A stretch of 64,000 nucleotides of DNA from Fasciolopsis buskii (GCA_008360955.1 LUCM01010142.1:38961-102960), one strand, 5' to 3'; positions 45,878 to 59,031 are shown, numbered from the stretch's first letter. Program-made: numbers and translations. The notes: generated by a model not told the origin, from the sequence alone.

Positions 45878-45945
45878 AGTAGTCTAAGCTATCAACTTCA
45901 TAGTCCACACAGATTCCGCTATGCTCCGTCTCAGACACATACGAG
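45878..45945 (-). CDS. Exon of an unidentified minus-strand gene
   Basis: 68 bases on the reverse strand from acceptor gatgaagtag to donor gtaaat, reading SYVSETEHSGICVDYEVDSL then DY. Acidic and Tyr-rich. The downstream exon fits in phase. Without splicing the frame runs on to 45,732, but the in-phase junction to 45,446 makes the spliced reading more likely. Confidence 0.5.
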
Positions 45946-46416
45946 CTACTTCATCGATCAGGTAACCATCTAAACTTTGTGACTCGCTAGATGTGTCACC
46001 CAACAGTACATTCTGGGACACTTTATCAGAGGATGTCCATTAAGCGAAGTAATCGATCCCTTAGCAATGGTGAGCATCGAAACAAATTTAAAAAATTCCT
46101 TCTGAATTTTCCATTTTCGAATATTCAATATGTGAAACATTGTTATTTCCATCGTGAATGATTATGACCAATACTTCCACCGATAACTTTGCGTTTTGGA
46201 CAAATATGTATTTTTGTTAAAAAACTGATTCTTTCGGAAGGTAAGAGAAAGCTGTTTAAGTGCATAAAGGAAAAGTCATGCTAATAAACGGACAATCCAA
46301 ATGGAATTTCATGTCAACTCCTGTTCCTGATTCGGCTATTCGTTGTTTTTAGTAATTCGTTGGATTAACCGCGTAGATCGTTGTCCGTAATTTTTTCGTA
46401 CTTCGATTGGTCCTAC

Positions 46417-46617
46417 TCATCCAGAATAATTCGCAGTAAAACTATGATTAGCAAACTATCCGACTTGGTTAGCGCCGAGTCGTTTTGTCCACTGGCTTTC
46501 AAAAGTTCCAAAAATCGTTTTTGTCTCGGTGATTGGTCCAGAAGTCGAACTGCAAACCACCAAATCGATTCATCTTGTTTTGTCGATATTTGTATATTAT
46601 TTTTAACTGCACCAGCG
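46417..46617 (-). CDS. Candidate exon of the minus-strand gene
   Basis: 201 bases on the reverse strand from acceptor catcatggtag to donor gtagga. The reading AGAVKNNIQISTKQDESIWW, then FAVRLLDQSPRQKRFLELLK, ends in a hydrophobic LLIIVLLRIIL stretch. The left-over two bases fit 45,878-45,945 in phase. No family recognised. Confidence 0.4.
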
Positions 46618-47559
46618 CTACCATGATGCAAATTTCAAACAGTAACCACCACAATTCCAAACCTTGTATAAATAATGATAGAGATAACAAAGAGAGGTAA
46701 ATATATGCAGTATGTAGTAACCACGCCGCGAACATAACTGAACATCTTTTGCTTTTCTATCACCCGATGGAATACATTTGTCTACACCCTTCTTAGCACG
46801 CCAAAGCTGTTGCTTCTGGGTTCAGTCACGGAGTCGTGGCAATCGGTAAGAGGACTGAGACCGCAATGTTTTGCAGTGGGACTGAGATATTCGTCCAAAG
46901 TGAGCAATGATCATTCTGATAGACGAAGTAGTTTTGTAGCTTCAGTGTACGCATCTCTAGCGTGCAAGGCAGATGAAAAAATATACCCACAACCTATAGC
47001 TTCACGGCTTCCAGCAAAACCAAGTATGGCAAGTATCCTTGTCATGGTAGAAGCCGTGGAAGCTCCAGCAGGTTGGTTGAATCAGGACAAAGGTACTCGG
47101 AAGGCCCATTTGCTCTCGATTTCTATCGTTCACAAAACGAGGGACGATTGCTGACTTTGTGTTCAGGTCATCGATCGCACTTCGCTAACTTGAAATACAA
47201 ACATTTGAATCTTTCGTGGGCCAGCTGGTGTCGTCCCTCTCCGAGTCGTTAGTGAAGTCACACCTATTGCATCACTAAACAGTAGAAGTTGATCGGCTAT
47301 TCATAATTCTCTAGGTCGCACTGGGGTATTTTCTTTGAATCCAAACATGCGTCCGTGTGTACTAAGACGTCTAAGTTTTCCAATGAGCATCGCACAAACA
47401 ACGCAATAATCGTCTCAGTGAAGTGATCTGCTTCAATTCGGTCGATTCTAGATAGTACAAAGCACGCTAACTTAGTGACGGGAACAAATCCCATCTAATA
47501 ACATTGAACGAGACTATTCATCGTTGATTCGTAGCCTGCTTTACTGTGGTATTCTGGAT

Positions 47560-47770
47560 TTGTGCTGAGTCTGTCATCCTGACACTACAGCCTATTCCGT
47601 TTGGCATCCAGCCTAATGAAGCACTGCTGGTAACGAGACATGAAATAAATGCAAACCCATGTGGGTATCACAGGATCTGGTGGTCTTATCGTGAATCTAA
47701 GATGAATCGTGTTGCCGCCCTGAGAATCTGCTACAAGCTGTTTCCTCGCGTTCAAGTCTCCAATAGGAAG
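47560..47770 (+). repeat. Dispersed repeat E, copy 1
   Basis: Shares a succession of words with 53,930-54,110: cttattccgt/cctattccgt, aatgaagcactg/aatgaagaactg, taacgagac, gaaataaatgcaaacc/gaattgaacgcaaacc, agatctgg/ggatctgg, tctgagatga/tctaagatga and cacaagct/tacaagct. Diverged direct copies, possibly of an old coding element. Confidence 0.55.
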
Positions 47771-48774
47771 ACAATATGCGAATTTGGAAGATCGTCTCCT
47801 CATAATCACCAGTGGGGATTTGGAGCACTGTTTAGCTGGCTGCCGGAGTCAGCCCTTCCCACTGCTGGTCCCGGGTACTTCTAGTGGTCTGCTTCGAAGG
47901 TCCATCCCTGCAAGATGGAGTTCAGCAAGGAAACTCAAACCCCAAGACTTTAGAAACCGCTAGGTTCCGATAACCCCTTTAGGAGAAGTCAGACTCTGTC
48001 TTCCAAACTTTGATGGTTGGGCAAATCATTTTTTCAGAAGGCAGTAGATTCTCATCCTTATCATTAAAAGTGGCTCACGTAAGATATATGCCCAATCCTT
48101 ATTTCGTCGAAGGCATTTGCGTCTGCCATTCTTCGCAGAATACGTAGTTCGAGTGACTAAAAATGTGGCGAGATGTAGGCTGAGTTCTGCACCAGTCGTT
48201 GTTTGGTTGACCAAATGTTCACCATTCGACGGCTGCTAGTGCGCTTTTACGCTTTCCAAAGGTCAAAGTTCATTAAGTTCTGAGATAACCGCGCAGCCTG
48301 CGGAATTGTCGATGGGTTTGCAATATGGTTGAAGGTTTGAATGTGTTTGCTGGAATTCCAGTATTTGTGCCATCACACCTATGGACGGGTATCCCTTATG
48401 ATCAAGTTTTAAGACACTTGACTGCCTTCAGTGCAATACGAAAAAGCTGCTCCATACTCTTGCCTTTTTTGAATTTCCCCATAGAGAATGCTGTACTTAA
48501 CATTTTACTTGTATTTTCTTGAGGTGTAGTTGAGCCTCTCGTAAGAAACATATATACGTATCTACTGTAAGTAGGATCTGGGTAAGTGATCAAAATATCC
48601 CCGGAAATACGCGATCGCTTTGGCAGGTACTGCTGCTCTTCACGTAAGAGTACCCGGCACTGTCTCGTGCAGAAGTGCGTATACTTGTACAATCCGAAAT
48701 AGTATGTCACGCTAGACTAATTTGTAACGCCAGGCGTGCTCATGCAAGCTCCTCGTTTAAGTCCATATATATAT

Positions 48775-48932
48775 CGAATTTGTGGCGTCAGGAATGTGGA
48801 TGGAAGCTCTTCGTCGAAGAGCCCACAGAAGAACCACAACTGACAAAGAATTGTCAACGAATCACAGTCGTGATTCTTCTGTGGGCTCTTCGACGAAGAC
48901 CTTCCATGCACACTCCCGATGCAACAGATTCG
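48775..48932. repeat. Foldback of a dispersed repeat
   Basis: Left arm 48,775-48,838 and right arm about 48,869-48,932 are imperfect reverse complements (gtcgaagagcccacagaaga against tcttctgtgggctcttcgac). A small hairpin tgacaaagaattgtca lies in the spacer. A single-copy relative is at 2,755-2,900 (cacggaaggtcttcattgaa, then agtccacagaaaaaccac), so one arm is a reverse duplicate. Confidence 0.8.
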
Positions 48933-50309
48933 ATTCTGATGAGACAGACAAATGAATTCGGAGTGTACAAGTATGTGGATGTTTGGACAAGAGAGTACCG
49001 AATGGGCCTACCTGACGAGCGACAATAACTGCGAAACCGGTCGTGTGCTCCCGGGAAAATTTTGTTCACGCATCCAGATACTATTCACTATATATATACA
49101 TATAGTGAGAATGCTACAAAATTCGTCTGCATTTTATTTAAGAATTCATTTTCACCGGAGTACTTACAACCACAAGTAGGCAACGGATAGTTCAGTTGAT
49201 TTCGTTGCAGATGCTTGATGGTCACCGGAAAATCTACGTCGTTCTTTGTTTTGTTTATAAATAAGCTTACAAGAAGGCTATCCAGGTTGGAAACTAGTTC
49301 ATTTGTTTTAACTACAGGGCATGGCGGGTAAGATTGTTTGAGGGACTGTCTTAAACAGGATTTGATGTTTCCAGTTATTCGGCTGTCAAAATTAAGAAAG
49401 AAGTAAACCCACCAGAAACAAATTCCTCATTGAGAAATTACCCAGTAATCCTCTTCTTCTTCAACTGAAAAACGTTGTTGTTAAAGAATATCTTTGGTAA
49501 ATACGGGTAAAACCGTACCTGATCTACTCAGACTACGCCTATGGCGAAATTAACTGGCTCTATTAGCATACAGTCAAGTTTTGAGTGCTTACCCTCGGGC
49601 GAAACAAAAAACAGTAGCAACATGTTTTTAGCAGTATGGTCATGCAAACAATATTTTGACCATTTTCACGGTGGGAAATGGCACCTTTGTGTTATTTGAC
49701 ACCCCCACGACCTTGGCTGCAGTCAACACTAGCTTACCTTTGGGCCGAAAGGCATGTTAGCTCTCCAAAATATGAATTACATAACCATTTAGGCAATGAG
49801 AACAGGGAATTATCAGTATTGGTGTTATGTATAACAACCCGCGTGATCAAAAAGTCTTTGTTTCAGTTCAAAATAGATTTGCATGGCTTAGTCACGTCGA
49901 TTTCTGGGTAGTCCGTTATACACAACATGTCTGTGAAAACGGGACAATACATTTGAACCAACATCATACAATTCAAATTTCTCATTCTGTATACCGAAAA
50001 GCATTTAACGTTATATTTTTACATACCAGCAACGCTTTTGATTTATTGAAGAATTATTTTCTGAAAAAAACCATAAGCCGCTTGAAACAATAAGCATTGA
50101 GAGAACGTATTCAAAGTATAAGTAGGTAAATAGTAACAGATATTATCCCCTAATGTAAAACAGCAATGCTTCCAACCATTTCAACTACACTTTATCAGCC
50201 CCAACCAATAAATCCGAGTAAGTGATGACATTCAGTCTATCAGAGAGTTCATGTGATGTGGATCCCGAATGGAATTCAATTTTATTCATTTCAGGAAAAG
50301 GTAACTTAC

Positions 50310-50484
50310 CAACACTTTGTTCGGTGACACTACATATCTCACGTTCAGACCAGTGTAATTCGGTTGTTAGTTGCAACACATCCATTTCTGTTCCACGAGT
50401 AGGTTTCGTTGATTCATACCAGATAATCGGAAGGTGGGAGACACGAGATTCTCTCATTTTTCCGTTGTCCACTTCTCTAGTGAT
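50310..50484 (-). CDS. Exon of an unidentified minus-strand gene
   Basis: 175 bases on the reverse strand. The donor gtaagt is a consensus site; the likely acceptor is ccattaaag, and an alternative a few bases inside (actag) exists. The reading ITREVDNGKMRESRVSHLPI, then IWYESTKPTRGTEMDVLQLT and TELHWSEREICSVTEQSV, ends with one base over. Acidic and hydrophilic; no domain recognised. Confidence 0.5.
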
Positions 50485-52128
50485 CTTTAATGGAATGGAT
50501 TAGCTGCACATTTCCAAATGCTCATGAAATGATTGATCAATATTGCAACACAAACAAATTCGTCGTCTGTGGAAACCCTATAAATGATGTTTGTGTAAAA
50601 CAAATCATCGACAATAGTTACCTGATACCCGTCAACTATTTTTCGAAAGCAAAATTTTAGATTAAAAGTTTGATGAAAATTTCCAAGGTTGCATGGACGG
50701 CCGAAGAAAAAAATTAGTCTCTGGTTTCAAACATTGGAACCCCCCAATGCACTCAGAGAAATTTGTTTGCAACGGACTGACTGACTGGTTTGCTCTCTAC
50801 CATATGACTCTTAAATGAAATTATCATCCATACACGCTCCTAATGTTTCAAATGATATTCTAGTGAGAAAGTAAGGAAGGAAAACACTAGTATAGGGACG
50901 TTTGTACACGAGAGTACCGGGAATGCATAACTGAAAAACGGCAATAACCGCAAAACCGGTCGCGTTTTTCGGGGCAATTTTGTACATCCACCTTTATGCG
51001 AAACACACAACTGAGAAGACTGGTTTGGATGTTTGGTTTCTATTTATTTTGTTTGTTTGTTTGTGTTTGTGCATGGCGAAATCGGGCGTGATATGGTCTC
51101 ACCGGGTTGTCTGTTGTATCAACGCTTTCTTCGGGATGTGGAAGCTAAAATAAAATGGTCCTCACTGAACCGAGCCACCTAGTGGTACGACAGCCGACAA
51201 CCAAAAGCACAGCACAAGAAGCAGTTTTTGCACAGAACGCATCTAACGACTCGAAAACACGTGGCACTAAAGTTCTTTTTCGCTGAACAGAAACGTTTTT
51301 GTTTCTACTCTGGTGATTTAACTCCGTCTGTCACATCTGCTAATTACTCGAAAACTGCAGTCGACCAAAACTACGCTGTCATTCCTGAGGAAGACTCCGT
51401 CTCTGTTTTCTTGTGTCCTTTTTTGCCTAATATCCAATTCTAATAGAGATTGCATCTGTTGGCTGATAACGTTCCTTTTTATCGTTGTTCTTCGTAGCAA
51501 TCCATTTTAACGCTCGACAGTAAACATGTGACGCGCTAGAGGGCTGTAGAACCTAGCCGTCGACATATGTTTCATTCGTGAGATTCATAAGGAACCTCAA
51601 TTGTGCCGTTCGATTGAAACACTGTCCCACCCAGTATGTAAAGCTTCATATAAGCATTTCTGAGATCCCAAGGTCGCCGAATCCTGTCTTGCTGGTGCTG
51701 GCGTGTCCCTAAATGAACCACTGATGCACAGTGTTCCGATCGCAATAGAATAGTCATCATAATTAAGAGTCTCGCCGGTAGCAGATTTTACTATTATCGA
51801 AATAAACTCCTTAAGAAGCACACTAATAGTCCTTGCAAGTCAGGCAACCGTTCGTAAAAATGCACGGCTCCAATGAGTGAATAGATGAATTAAAGCAATT
51901 GTAACATAGCTCCAAACCATGGATGACTTATTCACTTGGGGCCTAAAACTGAGAAAAGAGACTTGCCGCAAACTGTTCCGTTTTCACATTCATCCAGTCA
52001 ACGACAACACTAACCAAGATAGACATTTTTGAGTTTTCCCAGTGTCCACTCCATGGTTTTTCAAGTTATCCGGACCAAACGACGTAAGAAGTGTATCGAA
52101 AAATCGATGCGCCATGTATTGGTTTTTA

Positions 52129-52229
52129 TTGTGAATGATATAATATTAATAACACAGCGTTGTTGGTAGATGTAATGCGCCAACGTTTCGACTACCGTGG
52201 GTAGTCTTTCTCTAGGCAAGTTTTACAAT
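52129..52229 (+). repeat. Short repeat with GAAAC hairpin, family H2 copy 2
   Basis: Direct copy of 22,625-22,735. It has a perfect seven-base-pair hairpin (GACTACC 52190-52196, loop GTG, GGTAGTC 52200-52206) beside CGTTTCG. On the reverse strand this reads as stem, loop, stem, GAAACG. Confidence 0.75.
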
Positions 52230-53929
52230 CAAATGACTGAGGGAACGTTCACATGCCAACTGATGTTTTTCAAGTTACTTCATAAAAACCATATAATCGA
52301 AAGATTTCGTTGTTTCGTAGAGAGCGGGGACCAATCACACGAGTTGCAACTTCAACAACAAAATGCTGTACTCGAATAAGGATACCTTATTCCCGTCCGC
52401 CCGACTGAAATGCCACAAAAGTTGTTGCATTTGGGGCAGCTCGCATTATTTTCGTTGTCGTGTTTTACTACCAACTATCGCAAAGTAGTCAAATTAAGTT
52501 CTCGACAATTTCGCCTTTTTCTTCCGCTTGGTTGACTTTTTGCTTCCGGTCGTTGACTCGTTGGTAAGCTCGCGGACCTGATATGATTCCATTATTCTCC
52601 GCTGAGACCAATAGGTGACCGTGTTTCCGTGTCCGGAGTTGCCGAACATTCTTTTCAAATGCGACTTTCCCTTTCGATATTTAACTTTTGCATTCTATTG
52701 CAAAGAACTGCTGAGGCGCCTTGTGCAAATCAGGCAGCTTCACCATCACTTTAAAATACACCCGACCAATCAGAATCGTGTGAACTCACGAAAGTGAAAC
52801 CCGGAAATTTTGCAACTGTCACCGGCAAAATGGCACTTTCTAGTGATGATTTTTTCTAGTTAATTGTTTTATAAATAAACCTTAGCGCGCCCACCAGTTG
52901 TCAGGTTCTCCATGCTGCTTTCAGTTGTGTATTTTAGGCGTACCAGTAACAATGGCACGTACTGCTGAAGTAACACTTTCAGCTCCCTCACTCTTCGAGA
53001 AAAAGCTGGCTCTTTTTGGATATCACTTTCCCTGCAAACTCCCCTGCATTTGATTTCGAATATATGACGTTTTTTAGTGCGTTTGTATTGTCGGGAACGA
53101 GACCTGAACCGCACCGCTTACCCTGACAGTTTTGTCTTTACACCTTGTCATGCAAGTAGTCCTTTTCTTACACGTGGATTGCAATATCAGCAACATGAAG
53201 AAACATGCATTCCTCGCATCTGGTCACTGGTTCATGTTTTCCTTAATTCAGTGACTGATGGGACTCCTACAACCTTGGCTTCCGAATCCCCTGGAAGATA
53301 TGACCAAGGATCGAATATCAAACATCTGTACACATTTAGCCAAGAGCTTGGATCGTCTACTAATATTTATTTACCTCAAACTGCATATAATCGGATGGAA
53401 GGTATCGTGGATCGAATACCGAGGATTCAAAACCTGCAAAAAGGCTAGCGCTGATATCGTGACGTTAGCCGGGAGTGCGGAGAGGGAGATCGTTGGGCGC
53501 TTCAGGATGCCAGCTGTCCTCAAATGAAGAACAGTTTGAAGGAACTTTTGGTCTAGATTCGTTCCTTTCAGAAGACGGGATTGTTTTTGGCCTTGAAATC
53601 AGAGTATCACCTGTTCATCTTCGATACGTTACTCACGCATTCCGGTAGGAACGCATCAAAAATGGTCACACCAAAACTACCAGTGCTGAAATTGAACGCA
53701 GTGCTACTGAGCCCTACGGTGTCAGTTTGCTTCAGTAGACATCTCAAACACGACACATTGATCATTAGAACCAAATTAACTACTTCATTCAAATCGGTTA
53801 TAAACATTCCCAATCATGTCAGAACAAATCACACCTGGTGAAATCATGCACTCCCCCGTCCTAGCGATTTGTGGCCCAATCCTTTGAGGCATTCTGAATT
53901 TAGGCTGAGTTTCATTCACGTGCCAGCTT

Positions 53930-54115
53930 ATTCCGTCCGTCAGTAAGTATAATGAAGAACTGTTCCTAACGAGACGTGAATTGAACGCAAACCTAGTTAG
54001 GGGTCGTAAGATCTGGGGGTTTCATCGTATATCTGAGATGAGATTTTCTTCAGCTGTGGGAAACCGGCACAAGCTTTTTCATCTCATTTGTGTCACGCGC
54101 AGGAAAGGAGTTTGC
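53930..54115 (+). repeat. Dispersed repeat E, copy 2
   Basis: Partner of 47,560-47,770 in the same orientation. Frames are broken in both copies. Confidence 0.55.
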
Positions 54116-55149
54116 AAAGTTGACGGCTCTTCTACCCGCGAACGTCGTGTGCTTAGTACACTCCTTTAAGATAATATTTAGCTTGCCTCCTACGTCAGCT
54201 TCTGTCACAGCTGCTCTGATGAATGTCGCTTGGTTATCGTCGACAGATTTACGTTCTGAAGGTAGAGTGTTGAAGAAAATCCCAGATCCAGGATGTCACA
54301 GATTCACAGGCTTATAGGACTTTCCGTAACTATATTTAAAGATAGTTAATGGAACCAAATTCCAAGACCATCAAAGCTACTTGCGCTCCTCACTGAGTAC
54401 GAGTCACGCAAGTATTTTGAAGAAGACACATGCAGGGATTAGTTTAATTTGACAGATTTTGTGAATGGACTGGCCAAATCTTTATCGCTTTCTAAAGAGC
54501 AGTAGTAACTGTCCTGTTGCCTCTTTTCACGGTCTCTGTTCCCATGCAGAGTACTGGGGTATTTTGTTGAACAAGAATGTATCATTGCTTAGACAGCTGA
54601 ACCATCATACCTCGTTTTGGGTCAGGAATTGTGGGCAGTACTTCCCAACCATTTTCATTTTCATTGGAGTGCAGCAACACTGCCTTATGCCCTCATTTCT
54701 ACTCGAATTTGCCAAGATTTATGGTCTGTATAACGCTTTGGCTGGTCAAAAGAATTTGCAGTCGAACACTTCCAAACGATTAAAGTTTTGGCTTAGAGTA
54801 GGCCGACGATATCACCTCAATTAGACATAACAAACTATATATTCATAATTCTTTGGTTCGGTTGGGGATTGTATTGTTGGAATTTTTGCTTACTCGGGTG
54901 TCCACATTTCACTCAAAAAGGCCGCTTTCGTCACCTCATCAGAATAAAGTTGGAAAAATGTGTAGCGGAGGTCAAAACATTTGAAATTCACCAGAGATTT
55001 TTTAGAAAATGAGTCATGTTATGTTCTCGATTGGTGAGAATTCGGGCTAGGTGGGGACCAATAGAGTCCCCATAGATGTTCATAACAGAGTCTACGGAGA
55101 GAAAGGTAGAATGTGTCCTAACATAAGGACGGTATTTGGAAAGGTAGCT

Positions 55150-58050
55150 TTTTAATAGATGGAACGGATCAAGAGAACTTTGTGTGCAAGCTTTTGCACG
55201 TGGATAGATGCATGCTACACAGTTTGGTACAGAGTTCTTTCAGTGGTATTGTAAGATACACCACTAATAACTGACAATCCACACAAGAAAGGTTCTGAAT
55301 TCTTTCTTTAGTAAACCAGCAAAAGTGACAGGGGAATAGTGGAGGAGAACGAGGAGGATCCACAATTGTAAGCAGGCAGGTAGGTAGTGTTTTGCTTAAC
55401 CTGGAAATGCCAAAGGCTTTTATGTAAAATGACAGTCTTCTAAGGTATTTTACATAAATGGAAATGCAACAGGACCATCTTACGTTTTTATCCATAGTGA
55501 TTCCCAAGTATTTTACAGAAGCTACCCTAGCAATCGGTTCTGTTTTTTCAAGTGGGTCAGCCGGGTAAGAAGGCCGACACATTCTGATTTATTAAGGTTT
55601 CGGCAACAGCGAATAACGTTTGCATAAATATCTATTAGCAATCGAAGTAAATGAATCGTTGAGCGAAGCCTCACCGAACTTTAGGAGAAATGAAGACATT
55701 AAGATTTACACCCGTGGTTATTTTCGTCTAACGAAGGAGTGTGAACACTTCTTCCTTAGAAAAGGGTGTTGCATAAGCGCATTCATCCGGGAACCAAGAA
55801 ACTACAGAGTCATTATGTTGATAAATAAACGCCTGGTTGACAGGTTCTAATTCTGCCATGCAGTGTACTGGTTTCGTTTTCTTTCCACACATAAGCTGAG
55901 TTTCTTGCCAGAGGCCTTTGTCTTTGCAACTGGTCGGAAATTGGCTTGTATACGACGAGTCAATTCATTTTATTACCTTTAATATTGGTGGCAGAAGGAA
56001 CCTGACTTTCTGGGAATCCTGTAATTTATAGAAATTTTTCTTCCATCTCTTTGAGCTCTTCAGCCTGGGTGAAACAATAGGGTCGTTACAGAGAAACGGT
56101 GTTTCTAGGGGACAACAAATATCAGAAATTAGACTGAGTTTATCTACAAAAAGGTAGACACTACCACTTGGAGATTCAAATAAACCACGAGCAAACATGA
56201 AAAAGAGATCTTTGAAGAATGATGAATTCTCCAGAAAATTACGCAATCGTATTCTGATTTGGTTACACTACGTGAAGGATTGGAAATCTGTCCGAGACAA
56301 AACTTTGGATTTTAAAAGTAACAGACGGTGATCGCAGGTTTAAATTGGAGCACGCATTTTAGGACGGAATAAATCGGGATGATTGATAACAATTCTATCT
56401 AGGGTGGAATTACTTCTGGCTGGGTAGACTGATAGATTAGTCAAATCAAACACAGTAAGGGGAAGTGTCGAGACGTGATTAAAATCACCTACGATGATGT
56501 GTGATTTATCACCCAGCAACGCGATTAGGAAAGACAGAAAAGAATCGAAAAAGGATAAAATGCTAGTTTGTCTACAAAAGGGGAGAAAACCGAAGATAAC
56601 ACTAAATAGCTAGGCAGTCAATACCAAACAATGAACATGAATTAATGGGTTCAGATTTGCATGACCAGAAGGAATTCATGCATGTGACCACACAACCTCC
56701 GGTCTTCTTAGCGCTGGATTGTCTGTCATGTCGGTTTGCATCAAAGCCTTGGATGGATATTAGAGCATCTGCAACATGTGAGTTCAGCCATGACTCCTCA
56801 ATGCAAATCACGCAATTATGAATATGTATCCGTGAGCGAAAAATGAGATAGATCAGGTAATTTTTTGAACAGCGACATTCGTCTTCTCAAGGTTACGGAG
56901 GTACGAAGTCGCAGTTTGTGAATTTTGTTATTTTTATCTGACCTGATCCTTCAGGGTTAAGGGTATTTAGTGACCCTCTTCAATGAGATTGAGTTACGCT
57001 TTGCAGGTCATAAGTCTTGAGCGGCAACATGTAGTCACACACATTGTAACCGTACCTACTCTCTTCGAATGTTCAACTAATGGGGATTTGGGTCACAAGT
57101 GGCTTTTCCTTAAAGGCAAGAAAAGGAAACACTATTAGAGGAGTTTAAGCGATTTCCATTGCCCTATTGTTATATTATACAGCATAGGTTACCTTATTTA
57201 CGGGAATTAGGGAAGTGATGTTTGCAGGGTTCGACGAGAATTGAATTTAGTCAGCGCCTGGGAGAGTTGAAGGACATTTTATTGTTTGACAGGTTAAGTC
57301 AGTACTATCGGTCATTGTGATTCTTGCAAAATATGTGGTCTCTTTCTTATATTCGTGAAAGCTAAATTCAATGCTTTTGAGAAAATCCACGGATCTGTGA
57401 CTGTGTTCTTGTCTTCACATGTGACCCGAGTTGACATTATGAAGGCAGAAGGTGGGCGATCCCTGTTGGACATAAGAACGGAACTATGAGGTGAGCTGTT
57501 TTGAAGAAGCCATAGCTTGTGCCTGCAGCATATTCCTATATGAAGCATTGATGATAACAGGTGCAGTGGTATCGTTGTTTGTTTTTTACTTTTACGCCTT
57601 TGCTATTTCTGTTGCTGTACTGGTTGTCAATACTGTTTTTTTCATCATCTATTTCTTTACCCCTGCTTAGTTCATTGGCCTACCTAATTGTCAGAGTAGT
57701 GAACGATGAAAAAATATCCCATGTCTGAAAGAGTTTCACCGCCTAACTTTATCATAAATTATTAGCTTCATTCCTAAACATCCAAGCTGCTTCGGCCTTC
57801 TATGCTTTGGTCTTTTGGAAAGGAATTTTAGCGAAGGCTGTCAACCATGCCACTTTTGGGGTCAGGGGAAGTTAGCCTAGTATCTAAAGACTCAAACGGT
57901 TTGGGAACCCTTAAAGTGACAACTGACCGGTCAACGGATAGAAAACATTGTGTATTCCGGAATGTTCCCTGGAATTTTATTGTACCCCGCTGGGCAATGA
58001 ATAAGCTATCACTTTGAATCACCGACCTAACCTTAATGATCTTCATCAGC
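55150..58050 (-). mobile_element. CR1-type LINE remnant (ORF1 trace, endonuclease, reverse transcriptase C-terminus)
   Basis: Read on the reverse strand from right to left: a trace of ORF1 (57.3-58.05 kb, family only by position); the APE-type endonuclease with ICIEESWLNSHVADALISI (about 56.8 kb), then IIVGDFNHVSTL, LDRIVIN and CDHRLLLLKS (56.3-56.5 kb); and the C-terminal RT region with VKYLGITMDKNVRWSC and LRRLSFYIKA (55.3-55.5 kb). Stops and frameshifts are present. Fewer than 400 bases separate the RT start (VSWFPDECAYATPFSKEEVF, near 55.8 kb) from the C-terminal part, and no [FY]ADD motif was seen, so the catalytic core is deleted. Confidence 0.75.
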
Positions 58051-58169
58051 CAGGTGATTATATGATTCAGAAAAGCTGTTATTCTCAGAACAGCTTACAA
58101 ACGCCCACCATTAATTAAATGTTGCAAAATCATTAGTGTGAAGCTCGGTGAATAGCCATGGCAGCAGTT

Positions 58170-58480
58170 GGAATCACGTCCCATACTGCGCGATGATGGT
58201 TTCAATAATCTTACCTCGTCCATTTGCACCTAGATTTGGCCGAGAACGTCCATTAGTGGACCCGTAGAAGGTCGTGAAGGTCATAGTTCCGCCTAGCTCA
58301 CTTGCCTGACTAAGCGAAAATTGACGCCATTGCATTTGAAACCCGACCAAATCTTCAATCAATCAAGCACGATCAACGTTTGTGGATATTTACTTTGGGG
58401 TGAGAGATTAGGGATTCTCTTTTTGCTCCAGTTTCAGATCGTTTCGCCTATCTTGGCGCCCCGTAGGGTATCAGTTTCGT
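58170..58480. repeat. Dispersed repeat G, copy 1
   Basis: Words such as gctcacttgcctg, gaaacccgaccaa and aaatcttcaatca recur near 62,700-62,800 (gctcacctgcctg, gaaacccaaccaa, ccttaaatcattc) in the same order. Not coding. Confidence 0.45.
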
Positions 58481-58861
58481 CAAACCAGCCTGTCCGAGAC
58501 GTACTGGGTACCGGTTGTCCCAAAAGCGGCCGCCCCGCCGGAAGTTGTACTGGCTCTCTGAGCCCAACGTCGCAGAGAAAACCAAACGTGTTTGTCTGAG
58601 CAGCCTACGCGTAGACAAGCCTCCAGTGACCTGATTGAACAAGCTTGCCGTTTTGTGCGCGCTCGCAACAAAACCGTTTCCCCGTGGCAAATCAAGGCTA
58701 GCTCAAGCCTAAGCTCGACTTGATGTGATACTACAACGGCGTGAAAAAAAAACATGCTAACTGAACATATCTAAACAATTAAGAGCAAGGTACGGTGAAT
58801 TTTCTACTACCAAATTTCTTTTTCCCAGTCATTAAAATTACTCAAGAACTTGAAAACATAC

Positions 58862-59031
58862 CGGTTCATTGCAAATTACTTTGCCCAGTGGTACTAATGT
58901 TTGTGCGTCCAGTAATTCGATTTCCATTTGAAGGTCACATTGATCCGGTTGGCATGTGAAATGAAGTTGAACTGACCTAGAATGAAAATCGTACGGGTAA
59001 AGGAATACGTAGATATTCCCGGTCAAATGTC
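58862..59031 (-). CDS. Exon of an unidentified minus-strand gene, beta-rich
   Basis: 170 bases on the reverse strand from acceptor tatgttcgatgtag to donor gtatgt. The reading HLTGNIYVFLYPYDFHSRSV, then QLHFTCQPDQCDLQMEIELL and DAQTLVPLGKVICNEP, alternates hydrophobic and polar residues as in a beta sandwich such as a C2-like domain (inference). A shorter version starting at 58,976 is possible. It needs one base from the preceding exon, which none of the neighbours found here supplies, so an exon is missing. Confidence 0.6.

Larger units (their letters stand above)
50500..55140. other. Repeat-rich stretch without a supported gene
   Basis: Contains repeat H2 copy 2, repeat E copy 2 and, at 50,880-51,000, another fragment of the family at 48,960-49,070 (accgcaaaaccggtcgcg against actgcgaaaccggtcgtg). 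The frames at 53,077-53,527 and 54,465-54,824 have no recognisable domain. Confidence 0.4.

Noticed and set aside
53077..53527. Plus-strand frames of 123 and 89 codons
   Set aside because: No recognisable domain, no splice support, and they overlap each other in different frames within a repeat-rich stretch.
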